Assembly: GCA_032690845.1 (NCBI GenBank)
Contig: CM064423.1
Coordinates: forward strand, 30,216,044 to 30,280,043
Direction of reading: 5' to 3'
Source: Eleusine coracana subsp. coracana
Taxonomy: Eukaryota > Streptophyta > Magnoliopsida > Poales > Poaceae
DNA length: 64,000 nt
Below are positions 46,034-56,172 of the stretch, in pieces. A program made the translations under genes and the position numbers. Every line of letters begins with the position of its first letter. The stretch's first letter is position 1. The notes under the pieces were generated by a model. It was not told where the DNA came from, ran no database searches, and saw only the letters and a program-made list of their open reading frames with translations.

Positions 46034-48262
46034 TCAATGCCACGGTGTCTTGTATCTCTTCACTTCATCAATAGCACGGCACTCTTCTCCCTTTGGGCGA
46101 AACTTGAAAGAGTAGGGAGTCCCACTTATATCGAAGCTTATCTCACCACTCCCAACATCAATACTTGCCTTTGCTGTCCTCAAGAAGGGTCTACCTAAGA
46201 TCAATAGGGTCCTCGTCCTCTTATCCATGCCATGCACAATAAAATCAACAGGGACGATATGATCTCCAATTTCAACAGGCACATCCTCAGCAATTCCATC
46301 AGGGAAGCGTACCAATTGATCGGCTCACTCCAAACACATACCCGTAGGCTCTAATTCAGGCAAATTGAGATTTGTGAATATATGACAAGGCATAACACTT
46401 ACGCTTGCTCCAAGATCGCACAAGCACCTATCAAATATCCTTGTTCCAATCATGCATTTGATGCTTGGTGATCCAGCATCGGGTTTCTTCTCCAGTGTAA
46501 CATCATTGATTGCCGCCGTTAGTTCCTCAATGACCTTCACAACCTCCTCAGAAACTAGAGACTTCTTATTTTGCATCATGTCCTTAATGTACTTGGCATA
46601 GGTGGGAACTTGGATAGCATCAACAAAAGGGACATTGATGTAAAGCTTCTTCATAATATCGACGAATCTTGCAAACTGCTCGTCGTGTTGTCGCGCTCTT
46701 TCTGTCTTCGTTAGTAGTTGAGTATCTAGAAACGTGGCAGGGCCATGCTCTTCTGTCTCCACGCCCATCTTCAGACTAGAGAGGTCATCATCCTCCTTGC
46801 GCCGATCGGCGCTTTCAATGAGCCGATCGGCGCTTTCAGGGAGCCGATCGGCTCCGACAAGGTCATCGCGCCGATCGGCGTGGGACTTCCTTGCTCCTGT
46901 AGAGTGTTTAGGATCTTTTGTTTGTTTTCCTGATTGCGTAGCTATTGCCTTCAACTGCTCTGCAGACATCGTATTGCTAGGAATAGCCCTCTTATTGCCT
47001 TGAATGGCTTGCGATAGCTGTCCCATCTGTTGCTCCATAATTTTGGTATGCTTCAAAATCTGCTCGTTGGAGCTCCCAATTTCTATCACCTTGTCATTAA
47101 CTCTCTCAAGGACACGATCAATCTCCTTGAATCTAGCTTGATTGTCCTTGTTGATCTTCTCTTGAGCTTGGAAGAACTCATGACATTGGAGACGAAGTGG
47201 GATAGAGTTTTGCATGGACAAACTAGGAGAGAAAGAACTCCTTTGTTGTTGATATTGGGGCTTCCATCCACTATTCTTCATATATTCTAACATCTTCATC
47301 TCTTCAGGGCAATCTTTCTGCACATGACCAAATTCTCCACACTCACTACATGTTGAGCGTGATTCCGCCAGCTTGAGTGTCTCTTCCTTAGGGATATGAA
47401 GATTATTGTCCAACCTTCTTTGAATAGCATCGAGGTGATCTATAATCAATTCTTCCTGAGTCTTCTCAATCACACTTTTCGCTACTGGTTGCAAATTCCT
47501 TGAGCTTCTCTCACCATCCCATGATTGATTTTCAACTAGCAACTTGATCAAATTCTTAGCTTTGGTGGGGGTTTTTGACATGAATGATCCTGTAGCTGAG
47601 GCGTCCAAGTGTTGACATGACAGAAGATTCAATCCTGTGTAGAACTTCTCAACAACTTCTCCAACCGTCAGACCATGATGAGGGCATGCATCCATATATT
47701 CATTGTATCTTTCCCATGCTTCTCCAATGCTCTCATCAATATTGTATGTAAATCCAAGAATCTTATTTTTCAAAGCTTGAGTTTTACCAGGAGGGAAGTA
47801 TTTGGACAAGAATTCAGCTGCTAACGTGTTCCACACCGTTTTTACTCGGTTTTCCAATCCATTGTACCATTGCTTGGGCGTCCAACTAGAGAGAAGGGGA
47901 ACAGCCGCACACGTGCTTGGTCTCCTATCAATCCTGCTATCTTGAATGTACTGCAAACCTCAAGGAAGTGTTGCAAGTAATGATTGGGATCTTCCGAACC
48001 TGTGAACGGTTGTTGCGCCACTATTCCAACATATCTTTCCAATTGATATCGAAGTTGATCTTGAGCTTCTTGGAAATGTGTCTTGACAATACTAGTCAAT
48101 TGTGGCTTGAGACGATTAACCATAGGTACCTCTGCCATCTCCTCTTCTTCTTGCTCTTGAACTAGGTCTTCTATTGTGAATAATACTCGAGGTGTTGCGC
48201 GGACTGCTTTCAAATCTCCAAGTGACTTGCTTCTCTTCTCCGCTGTTCTCTTCTTGTGAAAG
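46034..48262 (-). pseudogene. Athila-type gag-protease, left arm of Ath-3
   Basis: From FHKKRTAEKRSK (48262; the first 25 or so codons are lost) through the gag domain, zinc knuckle CSECGEFGHVQKDC (about 47315-47350), a long linker and an aspartic protease with intact CLCDLGASVSVMP (about 46400-46440) and ILGRPFLRTAKASIDV. Breaks: one base lost at about 47880 (frame shift in the gag domain) and a stop at about 46322 in the protease. The linker has a repeated ADRLPES / ADRLIES / ADRRKED heptad, encoded by dyad motifs spaced 21 bp (46797-46885). Confidence 0.85.
46797..46885. repeat. four dyad motifs in the gag-protease linker
   Basis: Centres are 21, 21 and 27 bp apart, all multiples of three, so the reading frame is kept. 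The copy on the other arm has a different version (49518-49600). Ath-2 has lost the block. Confidence 0.85.
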
Positions 48263-48448
48263 CTACTGTCGAAGCTACTGTCGAATTTAGGTTGCATGAG
48301 GGGAAGACTGGCCAGCGCAAAGCTACACCAGACAGTAAATCTGTCGTTGCGCCGATCGGCACAGGAGTTGAGCCAATCGGCACACTAGTGATTTACTGTC
48401 TGGCGCACTTTGGCTTAGATTCACTAGTGTGCCGATTGGCTCAACTCA
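48263..48448. repeat. centre of the large palindrome: LTR-derived hairpin
   Basis: This consists of LTR pieces in both directions. GAGTTGAGCCAATCGGCACA and its near complement (about 48366-48392 and 48421-48447) form a hairpin with a loop of about 30 bp. Gag of the right arm starts directly after it, at AAGATAGCAGG (48449). Confidence 0.8.
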
Positions 48449-50433
48449 AGATAGCAGGATTGATAGGAGACCAAGCACGTGTGCGGCTGTTCCCCTTCTC
48501 TCTAGTTGGACGCCCAAGCAATGGTACAATGGATTGGAAAACCGAGTAAAAACGGTGTGGAACACGTTAGCAGCTGAATTCTTGTCCAAATACTTCCCTC
48601 CTGGTAAAACTCAAGCTTTGAAAAATAAGATTCTTGGATTTACATACAATATTGATGAGAGCATTGGAGAAGCATGGGAAAGATACAATGAATATATGGA
48701 TGCATGCCCTCATCATGGTCTGACGGTTGGAGAAGTTGTTGAGAAGTTCTACACAGGATTGAATCTTCTGTCATGTCAACACTTGGACGCCTCAGCTGCA
48801 GGATCATTCATGTCAAAAACCCCCACCAAAGCTAAGAATTTGATCAAGTTGCTAGTTGAAAATCAATCATGGGATGGTGAGAGAAGCTCAAGGAATTTGG
48901 AACCTTCAAAAGGAGTAGCGAAGAGTGTGATTGAGAAGACTCAGGAAGACTTGATAATTGATCGCCTCGATGCTATTCAATGGAGGTTGTACAATAATCT
49001 TCATATCCCTAAGGAAGAGACACTCAAGCTGGCGGAATCGCGCTCCACATATAGTGAGTGTGGAGAATTTGGTCATGTGCAGAAAGATTGCCCTGAAGAG
49101 ATGAAGATGCTAGAATATATGAAGAATAATGGATTGAAGCCCCAATATCAGCAACAAAGGAGTTCTTTCTCTCCTAGTTCGTCCATGCAAAAATTCTATC
49201 CCACTTCGTCTCCAATGTCATGAGTTCTTCCAAGCTCAAAAAAAGATCAACAAGGACAATCAAGCTAAATTCAAGGAGACTGATCATGTCCTTGAGGGAA
49301 TTAATGACAAGGTGATAGAAATTGGGAGCTCCAGTGAGCAGATTTTGAAGCATACCAAGATTATGGAGCAACTGATGGGACAGCTATCGCAAGCCATTCA
49401 AGGCAACAAAGGGGCTATTCCTGGTAATACGATGTCTGCAGAACAGTTGAAGGCAATAGCTATGTGGTCAGGAAAGCAAACAGAAGATCCAAAGCACTCT
49501 GCGGGAGCAAGGAAGCCCCGCGTCGATCGGCGCACTCCCGGCACCGATCGGCGCGACTATCCTGTCGGCGCTGATCGGCTCCCTGAAAGCGCCGATCGGA
49601 GCGAGGAGGATGTTGACCTCTCTGGTCTGAAAATGGGCATGGAGATAGAAGAGCATGGCCCTGCCACGTTCCTGGATACTCAACTACTGACGAAGACAGA
49701 AAGAGCGCGGTAACACGACAAGCAATTTGCAAGGTTCGTCGATATTATGAAGAAGCTTTACATCAATGTTCCTTTTGTTGATGCTATCCAAGTTTCCACC
49801 TATGCCAAGTACATTAAGGACATGATGCAAAACAAGAAGTCTCTAGTTTCTGAGGAGGTTGTGAAGGCAACTAAGGAGCTAATGGCGATAATCAATGATG
49901 TTGCACTGGAGAAGAAACCTGACCCTGGATCACGAAGCATCAAATGCATGATTGGAACAAGGATATTTGATAGGTGCTTGTGCAATCTTGGAGCAAGTGT
50001 AAGTGTTATGCCCTGTCATATATTCACAAGTCTCAATTTGCCTGAATTAGAGTCTACGGGTATGTGTTTGGAGTTAGCCGATCAATCGGTACGCTTCCCT
50101 GATGGAATTGCTGAGGATGTGCCTGTTCAAATTGGAGATCACATCGTCCCTATTGATATTATTGTGCTTGATATGGATAAGAGGACGAGGATCATGTTGA
50201 TCTTAGGCAGACCCTTCTTGAGGACAGCAAAGGCAAGTATTGATGTTGGGAGTGGTGAGATAAGCTTCGATATAAGTGGGACTCCCTACTCTTTCAAATT
50301 TCGCCAAAAGGGAGAAGAGTTCCGTGCTATTGATGAAGTAAAGAGATACAAGGCACCATGGCAACGTGGCGTCAAAAGTAATTGGAGGGGATGTATGGAT
50401 AGGTCGTCCAAGCTATATGAACCATGGAAATAA
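48449..50433 (+). pseudogene. Athila-type gag-protease, right arm of Ath-3
   Basis: Lacks the N-terminal 130 or so codons. The gag domain (FLSKYFPPGKTQALKN) is present. The zinc knuckle reads YSECGEFGHVQKDC, with the first zinc-binding Cys replaced by Tyr. The protease active site reads CLCNLGASVSVMP, with the catalytic Asp changed to Asn (codon 49984-49986). An extra base at about 49190 shifts the frame, and a stop (TAA for a Gln codon) lies at 49711-49713. The frame ends at 50433. Compared with the left arm, both key enzymatic residues have decayed. Confidence 0.85.
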
Positions 50434-51570
50434 GAGAACCTTGTAGTGTCGCGGCCTTACATCCCGCACCGCGACACTAAGGATTGATTGTTTGCGGGGA
50501 GGTCAAGCTCTATAACCTCTAAATAACTAGAGAGTTCTTGGGAGGCAACCCAATGATTGCGGGATTTAGAAGTTGTTTAGTGCTTGTGGGAGGGCAACCC
50601 ATTTCACTTAGTTAATTAGTGCTGGTCGGGAGGGCAACCCGGTGTTTTTAATTTGCTTTCTTGTGATAAAAAAAATCTCCTGAATAAAATAAATAGAAAA
50701 GTGTGTCTTAATTCTTATGTGCTCTTGTGTTGTCTGTTTATTCGTGCAAAACTATGTATATATATATTGTAGACTAACAATGCAGGAATATAAAAAAAAG
50801 ACCAAAAACAGGAAGGAATAGAGCTTGCGCCAATCGGCGCACTTCTGCGCCGGTCGGCGCATTATTGCCCAAGTCAGGACGGAAGGCTGACGACGCCCAG
50901 AATTGAAGGGGTGCTAAAAATCAACCAGCACAGTAATTTTCAGAGACGGAGCTATTTTCAAGGTAATCAAAAAATCTTTTTGAATTAATTTTTGTGTGCA
51001 AAATCGTTGCTAAATGACGCAGGAAAGGATGAAGAGCAACATCTAGCGAAGAAGCGAGGGGCTAGGAGCAAAAATGGACGTCGCACCGATCGGCGTGAGT
51101 CAGCGCCGATCGACGCGGTCACCAGATGAGCCCCGCTACGTATGCCAATACTACAGGAACATTGGGAAAAGTGGGAAAATTAGGTGAAAGAAATGAACAC
51201 GAGGCATCAAGATCAGCGCCGGACCAAAAGATAAGGTGCAAGGGACTTGCGCCGTTTGGTGCTCTTCTGCGCCGATTGGCGCAGGTACCCATGCGGTTCC
51301 CAAATGGGTGACAAAGATGGCAAGCATTGATTTTGAGGAACAGGTATGATTATTATGCAGGTGTGCAGTGCAGGGGAGACACGGAATTGACCAAAAGGAG
51401 AAAAAGAGACGGCGCGCCAATCGGCGCGGGCCCGCGCCGATTGGCGTAGTCAACAAGATATCGGGATTCCGTGTTGTTCCCCTGCCAACCAACATGATGT
51501 ACCGGGAAGCAATATAAAGGATGGCAATCAAGCGCCAGAGTGGTCAGTGCATTCAAAATTTGAATTGTGC
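50434..51570 (+). other. protease-ORF1 spacer, right arm of Ath-3
   Basis: About 1.1 kb, again without RT, RNase H or integrase. GGGAGGCAACCC-type repeats lie at about 50537-50641 and dyad pairs at about 50828-50863, 51086-51119 and 51250-51282. The 32-bp perfect palindrome is at 51415-51446. Confidence 0.7.
51415..51446. repeat. perfect 32-bp palindrome
   Basis: Left half CGCCAATCGGCGCGGG; the right half is its exact reverse complement. It is homologous to 23-56. Confidence 0.9.
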
Positions 51571-51662
51571 CGATCGACGCACTGCCGTGCCGATCGGCGC
51601 GCTCTCAAATTTTGAAATTTTTTGGCGGTTCCTTCTCCTGGAAGTTTCCCACACTATAAAAG
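51571..51662 (+). promoter_or_regulatory. internal ORF1 promoter, right arm of Ath-3
   Basis: Dyad cores at 51571-51576 and 51591-51596 (20 bp apart). TATAAAAG is at 51655-51662, 61-62 bp from the near dyad centre. The ORF1 ATG follows at 51758. Confidence 0.6.
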
Positions 51663-51757
51663 GGAGGCCAGGCGCCCCCAGTTCAGCACACCATCCCAGT
51701 AATCTCTCCACCTTCCCCACTACCCATGATCTCGCACACGTTCCGCATTCCTCGCAG

Positions 51758-53025
51758 ATGGATCATCTCTGCTCCTCCATCGGCAAGTTAGGCAAGAGGC
51801 TGCGCTGGGGAAGCAGATCCGGTGGCAGCGGCGAGTTGAGCGGTGACTCCTCGGTGAGGGGGGGCACTGGCGCTCATGATGACATGTCGGTGGGTGGTGC
51901 ATCCACTGGCTCGGCGGCGGCGACATACGAGATCCGTGCCCGCCACTCCGTCTCCGGCGCGTCCCTTCCAACGGGGCGTACTACGAGGAACCAAACGGCG
52001 GCAAGCCGTGGGGTTCCCATATCACCACCACCGCCGGCATACGTGCCACGCACGGTGTAGGAAGGTTCGTCCCCAACTTCGACTTGGACGAGACCTTCCT
52101 CACCTCGATTGGCCTGTGGGAGGACATAAGGAGGATGCTCAACAATCTCGGTTGGGTGGACTTCCACCTTCTTTCCATTGACTACAACCTCGACGTCGTC
52201 ACAGAGATTGCCTCTACGATGAGGCTTCGCACCGTCGAAGATGACAACGAGGCCGTCAACTTCCGCGTCTGCGACATCAGCTACACGGTGACCATGGAGG
52301 CGGCGGCTCAAGCCTTCGGCTTCGACGCCAACGCCGACATCGCCGGCATCTTGGGACGTGGGGAGTTGGACTCCTTTTGGAGGCGGCTCTCGTTCATAGA
52401 AGAGATGAAGCGTGGCAACATCCGCAACCCGGCAATTCAAGTCTTCCAACGGTGGTTGGCGGCGCGCATAGGCGACAAGGTCGACTCCAGTAGCGTCACC
52501 GATGCGGACTTGCGGTGGCTCTACAACGCCATTGTGAGTCCGTCTCATTGCAACCCCATGTCGGTGATGGTGCGGGGTTGGCTCGACAAGAGGGGCAAGG
52601 CAAGCAAGAAGTTGGCCTTTGGGGCCAATCTTCAATGCCTAGCAGCCCTCGTCTACGATGGCGATGGACCAGGAGGGCGCGATGACAAGTGGGAGTGCGC
52701 GTTGGAGATCGGCGAGAATATGACTCATGGCAATATTGTCACGGGAAGTATTCGCGTCGGCTTCCATGTCGGTGGCACCAGCGTCAAGCTCCCGTGTGCG
52801 GAGCTAGGAGTTTTCCTCCCTCGCAAGTTGGAGGGAGGAAATTGGCTTAAGGAAGGTCTCCTGGAAGGGGGCCGAGTTCTCAAGGACCGTTGTGGGCGGG
52901 TTCGACAGCCGGACACATCTACAGCAGCCGGCGGCGAGTGGGACTCCTGGGGGTCATGCCAGGGGCCTCAGCAGTACAAGTTAGGGTGGAGCGACACAGC
53001 GGGCAGTTCACAGCCCTCTACGCCG
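51758..53025 (+). pseudogene. Athila-type ORF1, right arm of Ath-3, 3' truncated
   Basis: Starts MDHLCSSIGKLGKRLR. A deletion of about 64 bp at about 52057 introduces a stop and shift just before the central domain. The domain itself (LGWVDFHLLSIDYN...YTVTMEAAAQAFGF) is preserved in the frame from 52084. At 53025 the sequence jumps from ORF1 to the far 3' UTR. The last bases are TCTACGCCG, so the break lies within the first dyad motif of the ORF1 pair. Confidence 0.85.
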
Positions 53026-53174
53026 TATTTGAACTATTTTACTGAATACCAATATGAAATACACCACAATAGAACAATGCTCAACATTTGCTGAATTGAG
53101 ATATCTTTTATGATAGAAAGAGTATGTTTTTTTATTTTTCTTTCTTTTACTTTACTCGGGACGAGCAAAGGTTT
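53026..53174 (+). other. 3' UTR remnant of right arm
   Basis: Only the last 150 bp of the 3' UTR remain, corresponding to about 4305-4454 in Ath-1. The 31-bp repeats and the rest were deleted. Confidence 0.8.
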
Positions 53175-53188
53175 AAGTGTGGGGGAAC
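53175..53188 (+). other. polypurine tract, right arm of Ath-3
   Basis: AAGTGTGGGGGAAC next to the LTR start. Confidence 0.85.
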
Positions 53189-54740
53189 TGTTGGCACTTC
53201 CCAAGTGCCCCTTTTATATGTGAATATTACCCCAATTAGAGCATAATTGATACTAATTTAGGCCATTTACCTATGATATTGTCTATATATTTGTATATGC
53301 GTTGTTTTGGAGCTTTATTGCAGAAACAGGTAAAATTGGTGATTAAAGTGATGCTGGAGAGGACAGGAGTCCAGAACCAACGAAAAACACTGAAGAAGCC
53401 CAGTGCGCCGATCGGCGCAGTCCATGAGCCGATCGGCGCAAGGGTATTTTGGCCCATAGAAGTGACCGAGACCCATTCCACATGTTTATGGAAGTTTATC
53501 TGTGCAAGACACATGAATATATTTGCCTAGAAGATTTATGGAACTTCAAGATCTCGACGTGCGGTACAAGACTTTATCTCGAAGGAAAAGACCTACATGG
53601 CAGCTGTGGAAGACAGAGGAACCGACTCGGAGAAGAAACCAGAGAAGACACGGCTTGCACCGATCGACGCAATCCTGCGCCGATCGGCGCAACCGCCTTA
53701 TTTGCTAGAAACGGAGTCCTTTACTAGTAGAACCCCTATAAATACTTGTAAACCCTGGCCGCAGAGAAGAGATGCGACAGAGGAACAACAGATCCGTGAG
53801 TTAGAGCCACCGGGGCTTGCCCCGTTAGAATAGATCTCTAGTTGAGTTTCAAGAACCATTGGTGTTAAGAGTTGATCCGTCAAGGTAGGCCATCTCGACG
53901 GGGATGAATCTTACTCTATGTATCTCAAGGATGATTGAATATGTTGATGATGGTTTTGGTGATTTGTCTATCTTGATTCTATAATCATGCATGTGCTTAT
54001 TCCAATTGCTTAGTTCTAGGCTAAGTAAGTTGATATTATCTTGATCGTGGTGATTAGGGTAGTATTCGGACATTGTATTGATTATGGTTGCTTGATGATG
54101 CTAGTAGTGTGGTTTAGCAGTGACAGCACTAAGCCTGCGCAGCACTATTGGATAGTTGAGTAGGGTAAGATACTCGCATGATTAAAGGTTTCCTCTCGGC
54201 AGCGATAAATCGAGAGCTGCTCGGAAAGTAGGGTGGTCTTATTCATTATAGGTTTTCATTGATCTATGTAATTACCCATTATGATGCTATTTAATTAGAC
54301 TTTCTGGTTACAATCTCACTAGTAGATATCTGGTTACTCACTTAACAGCATAGGCGTACAAGGCATCTGGCGCACTTTGGCTTAGATTCACTAGTGTGCC
54401 GATCGGCTCAACTCCTGCGCCGATCGGCGCAACGACAGATTTACTGTCTGGCGCACTTTGGCTTAGATTCACTAGTGTGCCGATCGGCTCAACTCCTACG
54501 TCAATCGGCGCAACAACAGATTTACTGTCTGGCGCACCTTTGCGCTGGCCAGTCTTCCCCTCACGCAACCTAAATTCGACAGTGGCTTTGAATAGATCTT
54601 TTACTATTAACTTTGTTTAATTATCCCTAAGGTCCTAGTGGATTTGATAAACCTTGGAATACTCAATTCAAGGGAAAAAGTGCTACAATCGTACACCGTC
54701 CTCTTGCGGTATATAAGTAGGTGCGTAGGTACGACCAACA
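53189..54740 (+). repeat. complete 3' LTR of Ath-3
   Basis: A 1552-bp LTR from TGTTGGCACTTCCC to CGACCAACA, the best reference LTR of the family here. It has a dyad pair (53661-53686) 53 bp upstream of TATAAATA (53737-53744), an earlier pair (about 53405-53440), and two pairs at about 54404-54512. Confidence 0.9.
54404..54512. repeat. two dyad pairs in the LTR
   Basis: Counterpart of 5699-5794 and of the three-pair blocks in Ath-2. The unit is about 70 bp here. Confidence 0.8.
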
Positions 54741-55297
54741 GTTGCCGTTAAGAGAATATTGAGATATTTGGTTCACACACCCAACCTAGGGCTTTGGTAC
54801 CCCAAGGGCTCAATGTTCAACCTATTAGGCTATTCTGATGCGGATTATGCCAGGGATAAGGTAGATAGAAAGAGTGCCTCCAGGATATGCCAATTCTTTG
54901 GTAGGTCCCTAGTGTCATGGTCATCCAAGAAACAAAATTCCGTTGCACTTTCCACGGCCAAAGCGGAGTATGTTGCAGCCATAGTTGTTGTGCACAACTA
55001 CTTTGGGTGAGACAAATTCTAAGGGATTACGGTTACAAGTTGAACCGTGTTCCACTCCTAAGTGACAATGAGAGTGCCATAAAGCTTGCTTATAACCCCG
55101 TTGAGCATTCGCGCAAAAAGCATATAGATATCCGCCACCACTTCTTGAGAGATCATTCTATCAAAGCGGATATAGAAGTTAGTCATGTGCGAACCGAAGA
55201 TCAATTAGCCGATATATTCACCAAGCCCCTAGATGAGAAGAGATTTTGCCATCTTAGGAGTGAACTAAATATTCTTGACTCTAGCAATGTGATGTAG
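54741..55297 (+). pseudogene. copia RT end and RNase H (Cop-2)
   Basis: Begins in the RT thumb (KRILRYLVHTPNLGLWYP) directly after the Athila LTR and runs through the RNase H motifs GYSDADYARD, SWSSKKQNSVALSTAKAEYVAA, SDNESAIKLA and HIDIRHHFLRD. It ends with the typical LADIFTKPLDEKRFCHLRSELNI. A small deletion near 54995-55005 shifts the frame after AEYVAA. The rest is well conserved. Confidence 0.85.
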
Positions 55298-56172
55298 AGA
55301 ATGTGCACATCTAAATGATGATTGTTTTGTTATTGCAAAAAAAAATTATTGTTTTATGTCAAAACCTATTATTTGTGCTATTGAAGTTGGTTTTTTATCA
55401 CTAGATCGAATCTTGACAAAATATGGCCATTGTTATGAATTGTTGATTGTTGGCTGACCATAAGATGTCAAGACTTACCATCATATGATTTTTGAAAACT
55501 TCCATCTCTTTTCGACTGGGACTCATACTCTGTCCCCTCTGGCGTCGGGCAAGTCCGACGGCGTCGGACTTGTCTGACGTCATCAAACAAGTCCGACATC
55601 CATCGGACAAGTCCGACGGTCCAGGTTTCCACCCTTTTAACCCAGCCCGACTTACCCCTTCGATCAACTCCTCCTCATTCATCTCTTTCACGTTCTCTCT
55701 CCTCAAGAACACCCCGATTGGCGGCACCAAGGCGATCTCCCTCTCCCACCATCCATTGGAGCAAGTTTGGAGGTCAAGAGGTCCTCCTCCATCGGAGAAG
55801 TCCGATCCCCCATCGTTTTTGCAAGGTTTAACCCTAATCCCCTCTCTCTCATTAGGGTTAGGGTTATTGATCAATGCTAGTGTCAAATCTTGTTCCCTTG
55901 CATATTTGGTCCATGGAGATAGCCTCTAGTTAGTTGTCAGTGGAGTAGAAGAAGTTTGGGTACTTGTGGTAGGTGGATTCGTGAAGGATCTAGGTTTTTG
56001 GAAAAACTGCGTGTCATCGGACAAGTCCGATGCATCGGACTTGCCCGATGATTATCGGACATGTCCGACGAACTGCAGTTTCTTCAAAAATCTGAGCTCT
56101 TCATTGATTCTCCTCACCCTATTCCTCTTTTTGACTCCCTCGTAACTTGTTGCTCACCATATTTTCTTCAGC
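55298..56172 (+). other. Cop-2 region between RNase H and env-like frame, with SIRE dyads
   Basis: Non-coding. It carries a series of TCGGACnnGTCCGA palindromes at about 55542-55622, one at about 55796, and more at about 56014-56070. No other feature was seen. Confidence 0.7.

Larger units (their letters stand above)
31785..54740. mobile_element. Ath-3: 23-kb head-to-head Athila-like composite
   Basis: From left to right: a foldback LTR (31785-33859), 3' UTR (-), ORF1 (-) interrupted by CRM-C, spacer (-), gag-protease (-), a short centre (48263-48448), gag-protease (+), spacer (+), ORF1 (+), UTR remnant and LTR (+). It begins TGTTGG and ends CCAACA. The outer flanks CACCT and GTTGC do not match, and the surrounding copia has lost its middle. 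The two arms differ in small indels and substitutions, so they are two different family members and not one sequence read twice. Confidence 0.8.

Noticed and set aside
44287..53025. Large palindrome as a plain assembly fold-back
   Set aside because: The arms differ by numerous substitutions and indels, including coding changes, so they are not the same molecule read twice. It still deserves a long-read check.
31780..54745. Ath-3 as a single simple insertion into Cop-2
   Set aside because: Flanking 5-mers CACCT and GTTGC differ and the copia protease, integrase and most of RT are missing.
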